A stretch of DNA of 37,434 nt from Bryobacteraceae bacterium (GCA_029975915.1 JARKOC010000365.1:1-37434), one strand, 5' to 3'; numbered from the stretch's first letter, positions 16,901-25,663 are shown. Notes: generated by a model from the sequence alone, not told the origin. Program-made: numbers and translations.

Positions 16901-19426
16901 ACCACTTGCCGACGAGCGCAGAACCGTCCCACGCCCCGAATGGCCTGTCCCGTATTCCGTTGCCCTGGCACGCTCCTCTTTGAAAACGAAGATCCGGACA
17001 ACTACGACCTGATGGTTTTGGATCAGGGCTTCGAAATGCTGCGCCCCAAGGAGCACTCGGCGCAGGTGCCGCCTGAAGACCGTGAATTCCTGGAGCGGAT
17101 CTTCAAGGGGCCATCGGAGAAGATCAATACCCTGGTTTGCACTCCGACCCTGGAGCTCGGCGTGGATATCGGCGTACTGGACGCGACCTTGATGCGCAAT
17201 GTCCCGCCGCTTCCCTCCAACTACTGGCAGCGGTCTGGCCGCGCCGGACGCCGCGAGAGGATGGCAGTGAACGTGACCTACGCCAGGCCGGTCAGCCATG
17301 ATCGCGCCTATTTTGCTGCACCAAGCAAACTGCTGGAAGGGGTAATCACACCGCCGCGCTTCAATCTTCGCAATGATGTGATGATCCGCAAGCACGTCCA
17401 CGCAACGGTGCTTACGGTGCTGCATGCGCTCGGCCGTCCCGGCGGCGGGCTCTCCCAGTTGGACCAGGACGAGATTCGGACCGCGCTTCAGCGCTGCTTC
17501 CCCACACAGGTCAAGGACTACCTGTTCGAACCCAACGGCGCAATTAAGACGGCGTCCATCGACGTGACGCCGCTGACGACGGTGATCTCCAAGCATGCGT
17601 TGCGGATCGAGCAGCACGTTCAGCGCGTCTTTTCCCAGGGCTGGCCGCAGGAGGATCTTGCCTCGGTTAGTGGGGCGTTACTGGGCGACTACATCAATGC
17701 AATGCCCGCACAGCTCGAAGAGGTAGTGGGCCGGCTGAAGAAGCGACTGCGGTGGGCGATGGAGCAACTCAATCGCTTGAATGACCTGCGGTCACAGCGA
17801 GGGGCGCTCGAACCGGAAGAAGATGCGATTCACGCGCGCTGTGACAAGCTCGTGAAGAAGCTGAAGGGTACGCTTCAGCGCCGCAGACGAGAGGCGGAAG
17901 GCTTCGACGACACCAATACCTATGCCGTTCTCGCAGCCGAAGGATTCCTGCCGGGGTATGGACTCGATACGGGCTGGATTGTGGCTCTCCATGAGGCGCC
18001 GCGTTATGCCACGGACCTCCAGGACTGGGAGCTGCGGCGAAATCCCGCGTTGGCGCTTCGGGAGTACATTCCGGGCAACTTGATTTACGCCAACGGTCAT
18101 CGCTTCGTGCCTCGCGTGTTTCACCTCGAGTTACAGGAGGAGCCGGTCAGCTTCCTGGTGGATGTTCAGAACGAAGCCGTGGCCAATGTGGATGGGGCGG
18201 GAGCTGGAGCCGTGGCGATGGGCGCACAGGTCATTCCTGCGGTACCTATTTGCGATGTGGACCTTCCCCATGATTCGCAGATCTCCGATGAAGAAGACTA
18301 CCGGTTTCAGCTCGGGGTTGCTACTTACGGTCAAGAGCTTCCCCAGCATGCGGGCGGCCGCGCCTTCTTCTGGGGGACCCGTACCCTCACTCACCGCCGT
18401 GGCGTGCGGCTTCGCCTGGTGAACGTGGGGCCGTCGCAACTGGCGCGCAACGCCGGAGTGCTCGGATATCCCGTTTGCAGGGTGTGCGGACAAAGCCGGT
18501 CTCCTCTGGCGTCCCAAGCCGACCTGGCCCGCTTCGCTGCGGATCACCTGAACCGTTGCAGGAAGCAGGTCGAGAACGTCGGCTTCTTCGCGGACATCAT
18601 CGCGGATGCGATCACGCTACAGGACTGCGCCGACCGCGAGGAGGCATACAGCGTGCTGGAATCGCTGCGCCTCGGCGCCGCCGAAGTACTTGACATGGAG
18701 CCTGAAGATTTGCAGTTGCTCGTGATCGGGAAGCCCGGAGTCAATACCGTTGACGCGATGTTGTACGACCCGATGCCGGGTGGATCGGGCCTCCTCGACC
18801 AGATGGTCGAGCGATGGGGAGATGTCGTGCGCGCGGCGATTTCGATTGCGGAGGATTGCCCCTCTCTGTGCGCGGCGGCATGCGTCGACTGCCTGATGAC
18901 GTTCCGCAATTCTTTCTATCACGCCCATCTCAACCGCAACACGGCGGCGGATCGGATGCGGCAATGGAGCGGAATGCTGACCTTCAGCAACGACATTCCG
19001 CAGCGGCTGCCCAGTCAACCCGCCAGCGAGATGACGGTGAATGACGCCGAGGAACGGCTCAGGATCATGCTTGAGCGCGCCGGACTTCAGGGCTACCAGC
19101 CGCAACAGCAGATCGACCTCGGTTTGCCTCTGGGTTCAACAACGCCGGACTTCTTCTATCCCCCGGCTACCGAGCACTACGAGGGTATCTGCGTGTACCT
19201 CGACGGCATGAGCCGGGAGTTACACGGGAATCCGGAACGTCAGAAGCGGGACCGGAGAATCCGAGAGGAGCTGCGCAACCGCGGCTACGAGGTCGTCGAG
19301 ATCACCCATGCTCAGCTCTTCGACCGTGATGCGATGGCGCAGCACTTCTTCAGGATCGGGAGGCTGCTGTTGGGAAAAGATTCCGCCCGCCGCGTGAAGG
19401 AGGATCTGGCATGGTTTGGAGATTAG
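13988..19426 (+). CDS. Giant DEAH helicase with DUF1998 region and nuclease-like tail
   Basis: A 1,812-residue SF2 helicase. Motif I is STGTGSGKTE (Lys115), and VVDEAHTF places DEAH at residues 266-269. The second RecA lobe is far downstream: CTPTLELGVDIG and YWQRSGRAGRRER at about residues 1050-1090. Between the lobes lie several Cys clusters (CNTCG, CRWCG...CLCCG, CVGC, CTTC...C). The region from 'GYPVCRVCGQS' to 'CPSLCAAACVDCLMTF' (about 1494-1634) matches DUF1998, as in DrmB and MrfA/Hrq1-like proteins. The last ~100 residues (TPDFFYP, Asp1721; VYLDG, Asp1739; KRDRRIREELRNRGYEVVEI) resemble a Vsr/DUF559 endonuclease fold, with a Tyr where an acidic residue is usual. AAGGGGAG precedes ATG 13988. 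An in-frame upstream start (13901) would sit inside the PIN gene and is not preferred. It may combine the DrmA and DrmB roles in one chain. Confidence 0.88.
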   Translation: MLNPITYTEQIIADFLKYQLTAYAFADANLHRQMRQLLNLDHTRNTPLLRGPYISLSRSFRKGAPVQQLVQQGLLHPHIANLAPYPNLYGHQQTAIGHIAGGKTTLISTGTGSGKTECFLYPIISHCLRLRDQGANSGIAAVLIYPMNALAEDQLGRLRELLAGTGITFGLYVGKSPERDADVTGYRLPPGSSVADYRAKLEEFRRRGQSIAVHPPEERVSREEMRAVGKQPRILLTNVKQLELLLTRHQDAELFAGATLDYLVVDEAHTFSGANGAETGCLIRRLRTYCGKSPEQTVCVATSATLADPSGGTAAGKHFARRFFGVPESQVEVVLEEYEPDLWAATRTATPSLPGDPRVHLQTVLDAVSGVDSNPPASLKILQSTFQTLTGKSLDISRWRESLYDRLAGNEVVYQIAEALTRPRPLRDLLEDLQQRIGRPVPEEEVLLWLALGAASSKDGRALLRPVVHGFVRGVQGGVVTFPLSLTGPQLWLSTEDIPPVGQDRLFALPILSCNTCGQHYFVHHVAGFDFSNQLPGGGEAIDGNTVWRAQEAKNGGSRVVLLDRLAVLEAEEDDDDGNGNNPPPPPQVPRNSALVHYCRWCGGLHLQPAIRCLCCGKADPLVPLYAVQQNQQRPGFLTSCVGCRAIGRSRLGSYREPARPVKAQPVSDVHVLAQSMIHRAEHRRLLVFADNRQEAAFQAGWMQDHSRRYRMRALMYERIRQSAVQVGTLVAHLDDVLDRDDDLSQALLPEVWRVARKQSDVHTHTAERRRFLRIQVLREIATGTKQRIGLEPWGRVIVVYRGLDAAHPFFVNWAPLLAASPDELVSGVASLLDGIRRQRVLLDREGRIFSRFWEEGDREIQRGYLPMMPGNPKGMKLERTQNDDNRFVAQLLSARGQTTAMKTALAWGVLRGDLRRFLQEMWTMLADDLGIFAPVTLTGSRGRALPGCVDARQVDADLVELAPSQGLYRCTTCRRAQNRPTPRMACPVFRCPGTLLFENEDPDNYDLMVLDQGFEMLRPKEHSAQVPPEDREFLERIFKGPSEKINTLVCTPTLELGVDIGVLDATLMRNVPPLPSNYWQRSGRAGRRERMAVNVTYARPVSHDRAYFAAPSKLLEGVITPPRFNLRNDVMIRKHVHATVLTVLHALGRPGGGLSQLDQDEIRTALQRCFPTQVKDYLFEPNGAIKTASIDVTPLTTVISKHALRIEQHVQRVFSQGWPQEDLASVSGALLGDYINAMPAQLEEVVGRLKKRLRWAMEQLNRLNDLRSQRGALEPEEDAIHARCDKLVKKLKGTLQRRRREAEGFDDTNTYAVLAAEGFLPGYGLDTGWIVALHEAPRYATDLQDWELRRNPALALREYIPGNLIYANGHRFVPRVFHLELQEEPVSFLVDVQNEAVANVDGAGAGAVAMGAQVIPAVPICDVDLPHDSQISDEEDYRFQLGVATYGQELPQHAGGRAFFWGTRTLTHRRGVRLRLVNVGPSQLARNAGVLGYPVCRVCGQSRSPLASQADLARFAADHLNRCRKQVENVGFFADIIADAITLQDCADREEAYSVLESLRLGAAEVLDMEPEDLQLLVIGKPGVNTVDAMLYDPMPGGSGLLDQMVERWGDVVRAAISIAEDCPSLCAAACVDCLMTFRNSFYHAHLNRNTAADRMRQWSGMLTFSNDIPQRLPSQPASEMTVNDAEERLRIMLERAGLQGYQPQQQIDLGLPLGSTTPDFFYPPATEHYEGICVYLDGMSRELHGNPERQKRDRRIREELRNRGYEVVEITHAQLFDRDAMAQHFFRIGRLLLGKDSARRVKEDLAWFGD

Positions 19427-19458
19427 CCCGGGTTGCCAGAGTGGGTGCCAAGCTATGA
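19411..19458 (+). CDS. Possible 15-codon coupling ORF
   Basis: ATG 19411 follows AAGGAGG (19397-19403) at ideal spacing and opens a frame of 15 codons (MVWRLARVARVGAKL) whose TGA overlaps the ATG of the next gene as ATGA. The next gene has only a weak ribosome site of its own, so this mini-ORF could couple its translation. The same AAGGAGG also encodes the end of the helicase protein, so chance is possible. Confidence 0.3.
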   Translation: MVWRLARVARVGAKL

Positions 19459-20366
19459 GCGGTGACACAGAACGCGACACGAAAGCTGCCCGCTCGCTGC
19501 TGGATCAGTTGCTGACTGATTCGCGCCTGTACACGCAGACTGCCGCTTACAAGGAACTGCTCGACTTCGTCGCCCGGATGCGCAACTTCGCACCGTTCAA
19601 CGCCATGCTTCTTCAAGTGCAGAAGCCCGGTTTGCGTTTCGCAGCTTCGGCGTTCGATTGGGAAGTTCGGTTCGGAAGGAAACCGAAGGAAGGCGCGCGT
19701 CCACTGCTGATCTTGTGGCCGTTCGGACCGGTTGCACTCGTGTACGACGTCGTGGACACGGAAGGCGCCGAACTGCCCAGAGATGTCTTCTCTTTCTATG
19801 CACAAGGGCCGGTCGATGCGGGGAGAATCGCCTCTTTCGCTGAACCGCTTCGGCGGAAGAACATCGATTGGTGTCTAGTCGACGCCGGCGACCAGCGGGC
19901 GGGCTCTATCCGGGTGATCAAGCGGCCAGCGGACGACAAAGAGGCCACGGAGTATCGGATGCACGTCAATCGCAACCACCTGCCGCCCGTGCAGTTCACA
20001 ACCGTGGCTCATGAGTTGGCCCACCTGTTTCTCGGGCATCTTGGCCCAGACAAGAAACTCAACGTGCCAGATCGCCCCCGACCTGACCACCAGCAAGCGG
20101 AACTCGAGGCCGAATCGGTGGCGTATCTGGTCTGCGCACGGAATGGCGTCCAGTCTGCGTCGGAGACGTATCTGAAGGACTATGTCCGGGACAACACCAC
20201 GATCGATCAGATCGACGTGTACCAGGTGATGCGCGCCGCCGGTCAAGTTGAGGCTCTGCTGGGCCTGGCCGAGCACACCAGGTTCGAACCGCGGGATCGG
20301 CGGGAGGTTGGTGGCAAGCCGGTACAGCAGCAACAGTTGTTTATCGAAGGTGATGCAAATGCTTGA
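19455..20366 (+). CDS. ArdC-like / ImmA-type zinc metallopeptidase
   Basis: A 303-residue protein with two parts. The N-terminal part (LLDFVARMRNFAPFNAMLLQ, then FDWEVRFGRKPKEGARPLLI) resembles the ssDNA-binding domain of the plasmid antirestriction protein ArdC. The C-terminal part has the zinc motif HELAH at residues 186-190 followed by FLGHLG, and a downstream AELEAESVAYLVC helix that supplies the third ligand, as in ImmA/IrrE and ArdC. It lacks an HTH domain, unlike the metallopeptidase at the operon head. An earlier TTG (19416) is in frame, but the ATG fits the ArdC-like length and has the ATGA junction with a mini-ORF. The 3' end overlaps the next gene by 8 bases. Its role could be regulation by proteolysis or ssDNA sensing; the substrate is unknown. 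Confidence 0.82.
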   Translation: MSGDTERDTKAARSLLDQLLTDSRLYTQTAAYKELLDFVARMRNFAPFNAMLLQVQKPGLRFAASAFDWEVRFGRKPKEGARPLLILWPFGPVALVYDVVDTEGAELPRDVFSFYAQGPVDAGRIASFAEPLRRKNIDWCLVDAGDQRAGSIRVIKRPADDKEATEYRMHVNRNHLPPVQFTTVAHELAHLFLGHLGPDKKLNVPDRPRPDHQQAELEAESVAYLVCARNGVQSASETYLKDYVRDNTTIDQIDVYQVMRAAGQVEALLGLAEHTRFEPRDRREVGGKPVQQQQLFIEGDANA

Positions 20367-22641
20367 CAATAACGCCATCTGCTATCAAGGCATCCAGCGA
20401 GTGTTTCGCAACGCCGTGGTTGGCTTTATTCGGGAGCGCCTGCCACGAGCGTTTCCGAACGACCACCTGCAGCAGATGAAGCGGCTGTTCGGTGAGAGCT
20501 GGACGAAGGCCGCAGCCAACGCGACTCAGTCTCGGGAGATCGGCGGGACCGCCACGACAATCCGGGACGATTATGATCTGCTCGGTGTCAATAATTTCTT
20601 CGAGATCTTCGATCGCTTCTTCGATAAGATCTTCTCGGCCAACGCTGGGCATCCCTCGACTCAACCCCGTCCTGTCAAGAGTAAGCTCCTCGGTAACCTC
20701 AAGCAGATCAAGGATTGTCGTGATCCTTTGTCCCACCCTGTCGAGGAGGAGGTTCCCTACGATGAGGCCTTCGGCCTCTTGCTTGATGCCAAGCAGGTTC
20801 TCGATGCGCTCGGTCTGTCGGCTGAGGCCGCCGAACTCGCCAAGCTGAGGGATAGTCTGGCTGGGGGGCCAACTGCGGGAGCATCTGTCCTGCGGCAACT
20901 GCCGCCGCAGGATTCGATCTACATGGAGTTCGTCGGCCGGACGGGGCTGCTGGAGCAGGTCAAGTCGCACTTCGACCAGTTGGACAACCGTCGTTGCCTC
21001 CTGGCTGGCGACGGCGGTAAAGGCAAGTCGGCTGTAGCCTACCGGTATGCACAGCAGTTGGCCGACGCTCCTGGGCGCTTCCAACTCATCGTCTGGCTCA
21101 GCGCGAAGCGCCGCAGGTTCCAGGAAGGTAAGGTCGTGAGCATCGATTCCCCCGACTTCTCAACAGTCGACGATGCCGTCAATCGTTTGCTGTCTGAATA
21201 CGGAGCGGTCACAGACGACTTCTCGAAACCCTTCGAGGAGAGAAAGCGCCTCCTCCTCGACTACCTGAATTCCTATCCAGCCTTCATCGTCGGCGACGAT
21301 ATTGACACCCTTCTTGAAGACAGCGATGTGGTCAGCCTGTTCACGTACGAAATCCCCCACACGCAGTCGGCAGTGCTGCTGACCTCTCGGCGTGACATAC
21401 CTGGGGTTCGCAGCTACGTGGTGAAGGGCTTTGAGAAAGACGAGGCAGAAAGCTTCATTCGCTCGCGGGTCCATCTCTATGGGCTAGACGACCAGCAATT
21501 CACACCTCAGGTAATCTCGGAGCTGGTCAAGGTGACCGACGGTTCGCCGCTCTACATGGATGATCTCCTGCGTTTGACAAGAATCGTTGATGTCAAGAAA
21601 GCACTGAGCACATGGGCTGAACGTCGTGGCGACGAGGCCCGGAAGTACGCCCTGCAGAGGGAGATGGAAAGACTCTCACAGGACGGGAAGAAGATCCTTG
21701 TCGCCGCCGCCGTAACCGACGGGCCGATTTCATACGCAGAGCTCGAAAGCATCCTGGAAATGTCGGAGGATCGTCTGCTTTCGGCGCTCTCTGAGCTGCA
21801 GACGCTATTCCTGTTTCCCAAGCCCAAAGTGATCGAAGCTGAACAGCGCTTCGATATCAACTTGAACACGAAGAAGTTGGTCCGGCTCGTCGAGGGCCAG
21901 AGTGACTTTTATGCCCGGATTGAGCGCGCCAGCAAGATGCTCAGGGGACAAATGCCCGAAGTCGCTCCCGGCATGGTGGGCGCACTCATCCGGCAGGCCC
22001 AACTTCGCCTGAACGCGAACCGGTACCAAGAGTCGGAGCAGATCTTGTTAGAAGCCCTCGAAAAGTATCCGCAGGCCCCTGATCTACACAGTTTCCTCGG
22101 ATATGTCTATAAGCGAATGGGCCGCCTCGCTGACGCGCGGGCACAATTCGAAGCGGCGGCAAAGCTAAAGAGCAGCCGCAGAGACATGTACCTGCAATGG
22201 GTCGGAATGGAGATCGGAGAGAAAGAATGGTCCAGGGCAATCTCCGTCGCCGATCGAGCCATAAAGGTATTCCCAGATTTCTATGAAATGATGGAGCGCA
22301 AAATCTTTGCCAAGAAGCAGGCTGGCTTTGATTTCCATCGGGGCATGCATCGGGAAAAGGCGGAAAAAATGTGGCGTGAGGCCGCTGAAGACGCAAAGGC
22401 GTATATCAAGTCGCCCGAGGCACTGAGCGGCGGCGAACGAGAGATCAGCGCTGCTATTTACTGTGCGGCCGTCATCTGCCTCGACATGCTTGGTGAGACT
22501 CGCGAACGAAATCGGTGGCTTGAGGACTGGGAGGCGGAACACCCCGGCGACCCTCAAGTTGAGCGGCAGCGACAGATACTAATTCAAAAGCACGGCTCGT
22601 TCCTGATTCCGGCCCCGAGAGGCCGGGGAGCCAGGGCGTAA
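20359..22641 (+). CDS. HEPN-STAND NTPase with TPR-like repeats
   Basis: A 760-residue three-part protein. Residues ~1-150 form a helical Swt1-type HEPN domain ending in DCRDPLSHPVEEE, with an R-x4-H motif at Arg121/His126. A STAND/NB-ARC-type NTPase follows: P-loop GDGGKGKS at 217-224, then FIVGDDIDTLL (Walker B), TSRRDIPG (sensor) and SPLYMDDLLRL (GxP-like). The C-terminal third has tetratricopeptide-like helical pairs (MGRLADARAQFEAAAKLKSS, YLQWVGMEIGEKEWSRAISV). In STAND proteins the repeats sense a ligand and release the effector, so this is likely an abortive-infection-type RNase effector; this is inference from architecture. Start 20359 has AAGGTGAT upstream; ATG 20353 is too close to it. 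It overlaps the preceding gene by 8 bases. Confidence 0.87.
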   Translation: MLDNNAICYQGIQRVFRNAVVGFIRERLPRAFPNDHLQQMKRLFGESWTKAAANATQSREIGGTATTIRDDYDLLGVNNFFEIFDRFFDKIFSANAGHPSTQPRPVKSKLLGNLKQIKDCRDPLSHPVEEEVPYDEAFGLLLDAKQVLDALGLSAEAAELAKLRDSLAGGPTAGASVLRQLPPQDSIYMEFVGRTGLLEQVKSHFDQLDNRRCLLAGDGGKGKSAVAYRYAQQLADAPGRFQLIVWLSAKRRRFQEGKVVSIDSPDFSTVDDAVNRLLSEYGAVTDDFSKPFEERKRLLLDYLNSYPAFIVGDDIDTLLEDSDVVSLFTYEIPHTQSAVLLTSRRDIPGVRSYVVKGFEKDEAESFIRSRVHLYGLDDQQFTPQVISELVKVTDGSPLYMDDLLRLTRIVDVKKALSTWAERRGDEARKYALQREMERLSQDGKKILVAAAVTDGPISYAELESILEMSEDRLLSALSELQTLFLFPKPKVIEAEQRFDINLNTKKLVRLVEGQSDFYARIERASKMLRGQMPEVAPGMVGALIRQAQLRLNANRYQESEQILLEALEKYPQAPDLHSFLGYVYKRMGRLADARAQFEAAAKLKSSRRDMYLQWVGMEIGEKEWSRAISVADRAIKVFPDFYEMMERKIFAKKQAGFDFHRGMHREKAEKMWREAAEDAKAYIKSPEALSGGEREISAAIYCAAVICLDMLGETRERNRWLEDWEAEHPGDPQVERQRQILIQKHGSFLIPAPRGRGARA

Positions 22642-22655
22642 GGCCTTGAGATTCT

Positions 22656-23852
22656 ATGGAGTCCACCCTCGCATGGCTTGACTTCAACGCCGCCGAGCGT
22701 GAACGGACACAGCGTGTCCTCGCGATGTTCGAGGAGCGCGAAACCCGTGACGAACTGGGACTGGGCGCGATCCGAGATTCGTTTTCGGATCACCTGTTTC
22801 CTGGCACCAGTACGATCCAAACCAGACTCCGCTATCTGTTCTTCGTCCCGTGGATCTACCTCCGGCTGGAGAAGCAACGGGTGCCTTCCCGCGAGATTGC
22901 AGCCAAAGCCCGAAAGCTGGAGGTTTCGCTGACGGAACCCCTCCTCGCCGAGACGGACAACGCCGGTGTTTTTGGCCGGTTGGCGAAGGGCGAACTGAAG
23001 CGGCTCCCCAGTTCGGTCTACTGGGCCGGCCTCAGGCTTTACGGCATCTGCCTATATCCAGGCGGCCGCGAGGATTACCACCGGGACTTGGACGCCATCT
23101 ACCGCCGGCGTGACCGAGCCAGGCAGGAGACCGATGGGAACCGGGAACCATATCAGTTCACTTGGCATCCCAAACTGCCGGCGGCTCCCGCCGATTTTCT
23201 GGAGCATCCCACGTTTCGATTGACTCGCGAGGAGGCGCAGTTCTTTCGCGACTGCTTGATGGGGCCGGCTTGCCGGAATAGTCTACTGACGCACCTGGCC
23301 TGGCATTGCGACCCGACCGACGTGGAGTTCCCGTGGGCGCACCCTCGGCTCGCCTCCTTCTCTGACCTGCATCGCCAACTGCTGGAACACGGACGCCTTT
23401 TTGCGCAGACGATGCAAGGAGCCGCAATCCTGTACAACCTGTTACTGGCAGAGGCAGGGTCGCGCGATGAACTGGCTGCTGGATACGCTGACGAGTTCCG
23501 AGACTGGTCCAACAATCTGGCGACCGAGAGGCGACGGATTCGTGAATGGGACATGAACCGCTTGTGGGAGATTGCCCGGCACCCGAATCACAGCATCACA
23601 CCATGGGCACGGGAGTTCGTCGAGAACTGGGTCCGGCTGTGGCTAGATCACGGTGCGGTCCTCTGGGAACGCGAAGATGCCAGGCGTCTCGTCCGTAATC
23701 GGGAGATGCGGCTCAAGGGCCCGCGGTCGCGGTTCCTGAATCGGCGCGCGCTGGAGCAGTGGGGCGGCGAAGCCGGCCTGCGCCCGATGTCCTTCCGCTG
23801 GTACAACGCCAAGACATTTCTCTACGACCTTGCGGAGGGGTTGAAGGCATGA
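22656..23852 (+). CDS. DUF6361-like protein
   Basis: A 398-residue protein that matches, from memory, the family called DUF6361. The conserved N-terminal block reads ETRDELGLGAIRDSFSDHLF, then PGTSTIQTRLRYLFFVPWIY. The rest is helical and rich in Arg, Trp and Glu, with no catalytic motif visible. Such proteins occur beside phospholipase-D nucleases and helicases in defence islands, as here: the stop overlaps the PLD start (ATGA). Its biochemical role is unknown; it could be an adaptor or DNA-binding subunit of the three-gene module. The ribosome site before ATG 22656 is weak, and the previous gene ends 14 bases upstream. Confidence 0.8.
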   Translation: MESTLAWLDFNAAERERTQRVLAMFEERETRDELGLGAIRDSFSDHLFPGTSTIQTRLRYLFFVPWIYLRLEKQRVPSREIAAKARKLEVSLTEPLLAETDNAGVFGRLAKGELKRLPSSVYWAGLRLYGICLYPGGREDYHRDLDAIYRRRDRARQETDGNREPYQFTWHPKLPAAPADFLEHPTFRLTREEAQFFRDCLMGPACRNSLLTHLAWHCDPTDVEFPWAHPRLASFSDLHRQLLEHGRLFAQTMQGAAILYNLLLAEAGSRDELAAGYADEFRDWSNNLATERRRIREWDMNRLWEIARHPNHSITPWAREFVENWVRLWLDHGAVLWEREDARRLVRNREMRLKGPRSRFLNRRALEQWGGEAGLRPMSFRWYNAKTFLYDLAEGLKA

Positions 23853-25663
23853 TGCTTGAGCCCAACAACCGCTTCCTGCTGACGCAGGCGTTTCGCGCTC
23901 AGGCCGGGTACCATTTCCACTCCGCGATCGCGACGACTTACTCGCTCGATCTCACCACTCTCCTGGGTGCCACCGTGCACCTCTCCATGTTCGGCGACGA
24001 CAACACCGGCGAAGAGTTCCGAAATGGCATCGCACTGCTGGAAGCGCTCCGACGAACTTCTGGTCGCCTTACCGTGTATTGCCAGACCGGGCAGATCGTC
24101 GTTCCCAGAATGGCCCACGTTCTCTACGGCCTCCTGGAACCGATGGTGGTGCCCGTGACGGCGCCGCTCGGTGGCGTCTTTCACCCCAAGCTCATCATCT
24201 TGCGCTTTGAACCAACCATCTCTGCCCAGCCCGTGGTGTTTCGAACGTTGGTCATGTCCCGCAATCTCACCTACGACCGGTCCTGGGATGTTGCGCTGGC
24301 GGTTGAAGGCTCTCCGACGGGACGAAGCCGACGCGACAACGAGGGCCTCCGCGACCTGGTGGCGGCACTCCCAGGAATGGCAGCGGTCTCAGTGCCCCCG
24401 GCTAGACAGCAACAGGCGGAGTCGATTGCCGAGGAAGTGCATACCGTTGAGTGGATGTTGCCGGATGGATTCGAGACACTCTGGTTCGAAACGCTCGGAC
24501 TGCGGCCGAGGCGTTGGCGATTCCCGCAAAGTCAAAGGCTTGCGGTAATCTCTCCCTTCGTCTCAGAGGAGGGACTGCGGGCGCTTTCGGATTCGACCAA
24601 TGATGCCGTGGCGCTCATTTCCCGGCCGGAAGAACTGGACAAGCTGGCGGGTTCCACGCGCCAGCGTTTTCAACAGAATCTTATCCTGCGTGAAGCGCTT
24701 GAAAGCGAGGATGGCGAGGATACTCCCGCAGGGACGAGCGTGCTGCGCGGCCTGCACGCAAAAGTCTACATCGCCAATAGCGGGTGGGATACAAGCATCT
24801 TCCTGGGATCGGCGAACGCGACCAAAGCCGCCATCGTCGATTGCATCAATGTCGAACTGCTGGCGCGTCTGACAGGCAAGAAGAGCAAGGTGAAGGGAAT
24901 CGACGAGCTGCTCTCGGCGCAGGGACTGGGGAACGCACTCGAGCCCTACTCTCCCGGTGAGCCGCCGACTGAAGAGGCTGAAGTCGTTGCGGCCCGTGAA
25001 CGACTGGAGGAAGCACGTGGACTCCTGAGTAAAGCAGCACTGCGGCTTTCCTGTCGGGGACAGAAAGATGCCTGGCAGCTGACCCTCATTCCGCCCGGCC
25101 CAGTTTCCCTGCGAGGTATTTCCAGTGCAAGAGCTTGGCCTATCAGCCTCCGTCCCGATCACTCCGTCGATGCGATGCCGCTTGAACACGGTTGCCCGGT
25201 GGCCCTCCCGACGTGTTCGTTGGCTGCCGTCACGGGATTCGTTGCCTTTGAACTGGCGTCGGAGCCTGCGGCTGAGCGATGCTGCTTTGTTCTGAACCTG
25301 ACGGTCGATGGGCTGCCGGAGGAGCGCAGAGCGGCGGTCGTGCGCACGATCGTAGCGAACCGTGAGGGCTTCTTGAAGTACCTGCTCTTCCTGCTGGCGG
25401 ACTTTGAAGAGGACGGCCTACCAAACGAACTCCTCCTTGCGGTTTCCGGCGATGAGGCGTCAAGAGGTTACCGGCTCCAGGATGCGTTACCGCTGCTGGA
25501 GGAGATGACCCGGGCGTTGAGCCGGGATCCTGCAAGACTCCGTTCAATCAAGTCTCTCATCGACGATCTGAATCGATCGGGCGATGGTGACAATCTCGTC
25601 CCGCCGGAGTTCATGGATCTCTGGCGAGTGTACGAGGCTGTGCTGCAGGAGGTGGAGGGATGA
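23849..25663 (+). CDS. Phospholipase-D superfamily nuclease with two HKD-like halves
   Basis: A 604-residue protein with two HKD-like motifs. The first is FHPKLIILRF (His112, Lys114) followed by VMSRNLTYDRSWDVAL; the second is LHAKVYIAN (His303, Lys305) followed by GSANATKAAIVD. Having both halves in one chain means it could form a complete PLD active site by itself. PLD-type proteins in defence systems (DrmC of DISARM, ZacB of Azaca as I recall) are usually nucleases. The downstream ~280 residues show no clear domain. GGAGGGG lies upstream of ATG 23849, which forms ATGA with the DUF6361-like gene; the stop forms ATGA with the helicase gene. An in-frame upstream ATG (23759) lies inside the preceding gene and is rejected. 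Confidence 0.87.
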   Translation: MMLEPNNRFLLTQAFRAQAGYHFHSAIATTYSLDLTTLLGATVHLSMFGDDNTGEEFRNGIALLEALRRTSGRLTVYCQTGQIVVPRMAHVLYGLLEPMVVPVTAPLGGVFHPKLIILRFEPTISAQPVVFRTLVMSRNLTYDRSWDVALAVEGSPTGRSRRDNEGLRDLVAALPGMAAVSVPPARQQQAESIAEEVHTVEWMLPDGFETLWFETLGLRPRRWRFPQSQRLAVISPFVSEEGLRALSDSTNDAVALISRPEELDKLAGSTRQRFQQNLILREALESEDGEDTPAGTSVLRGLHAKVYIANSGWDTSIFLGSANATKAAIVDCINVELLARLTGKKSKVKGIDELLSAQGLGNALEPYSPGEPPTEEAEVVAARERLEEARGLLSKAALRLSCRGQKDAWQLTLIPPGPVSLRGISSARAWPISLRPDHSVDAMPLEHGCPVALPTCSLAAVTGFVAFELASEPAAERCCFVLNLTVDGLPEERRAAVVRTIVANREGFLKYLLFLLADFEEDGLPNELLLAVSGDEASRGYRLQDALPLLEEMTRALSRDPARLRSIKSLIDDLNRSGDGDNLVPPEFMDLWRVYEAVLQEVEG

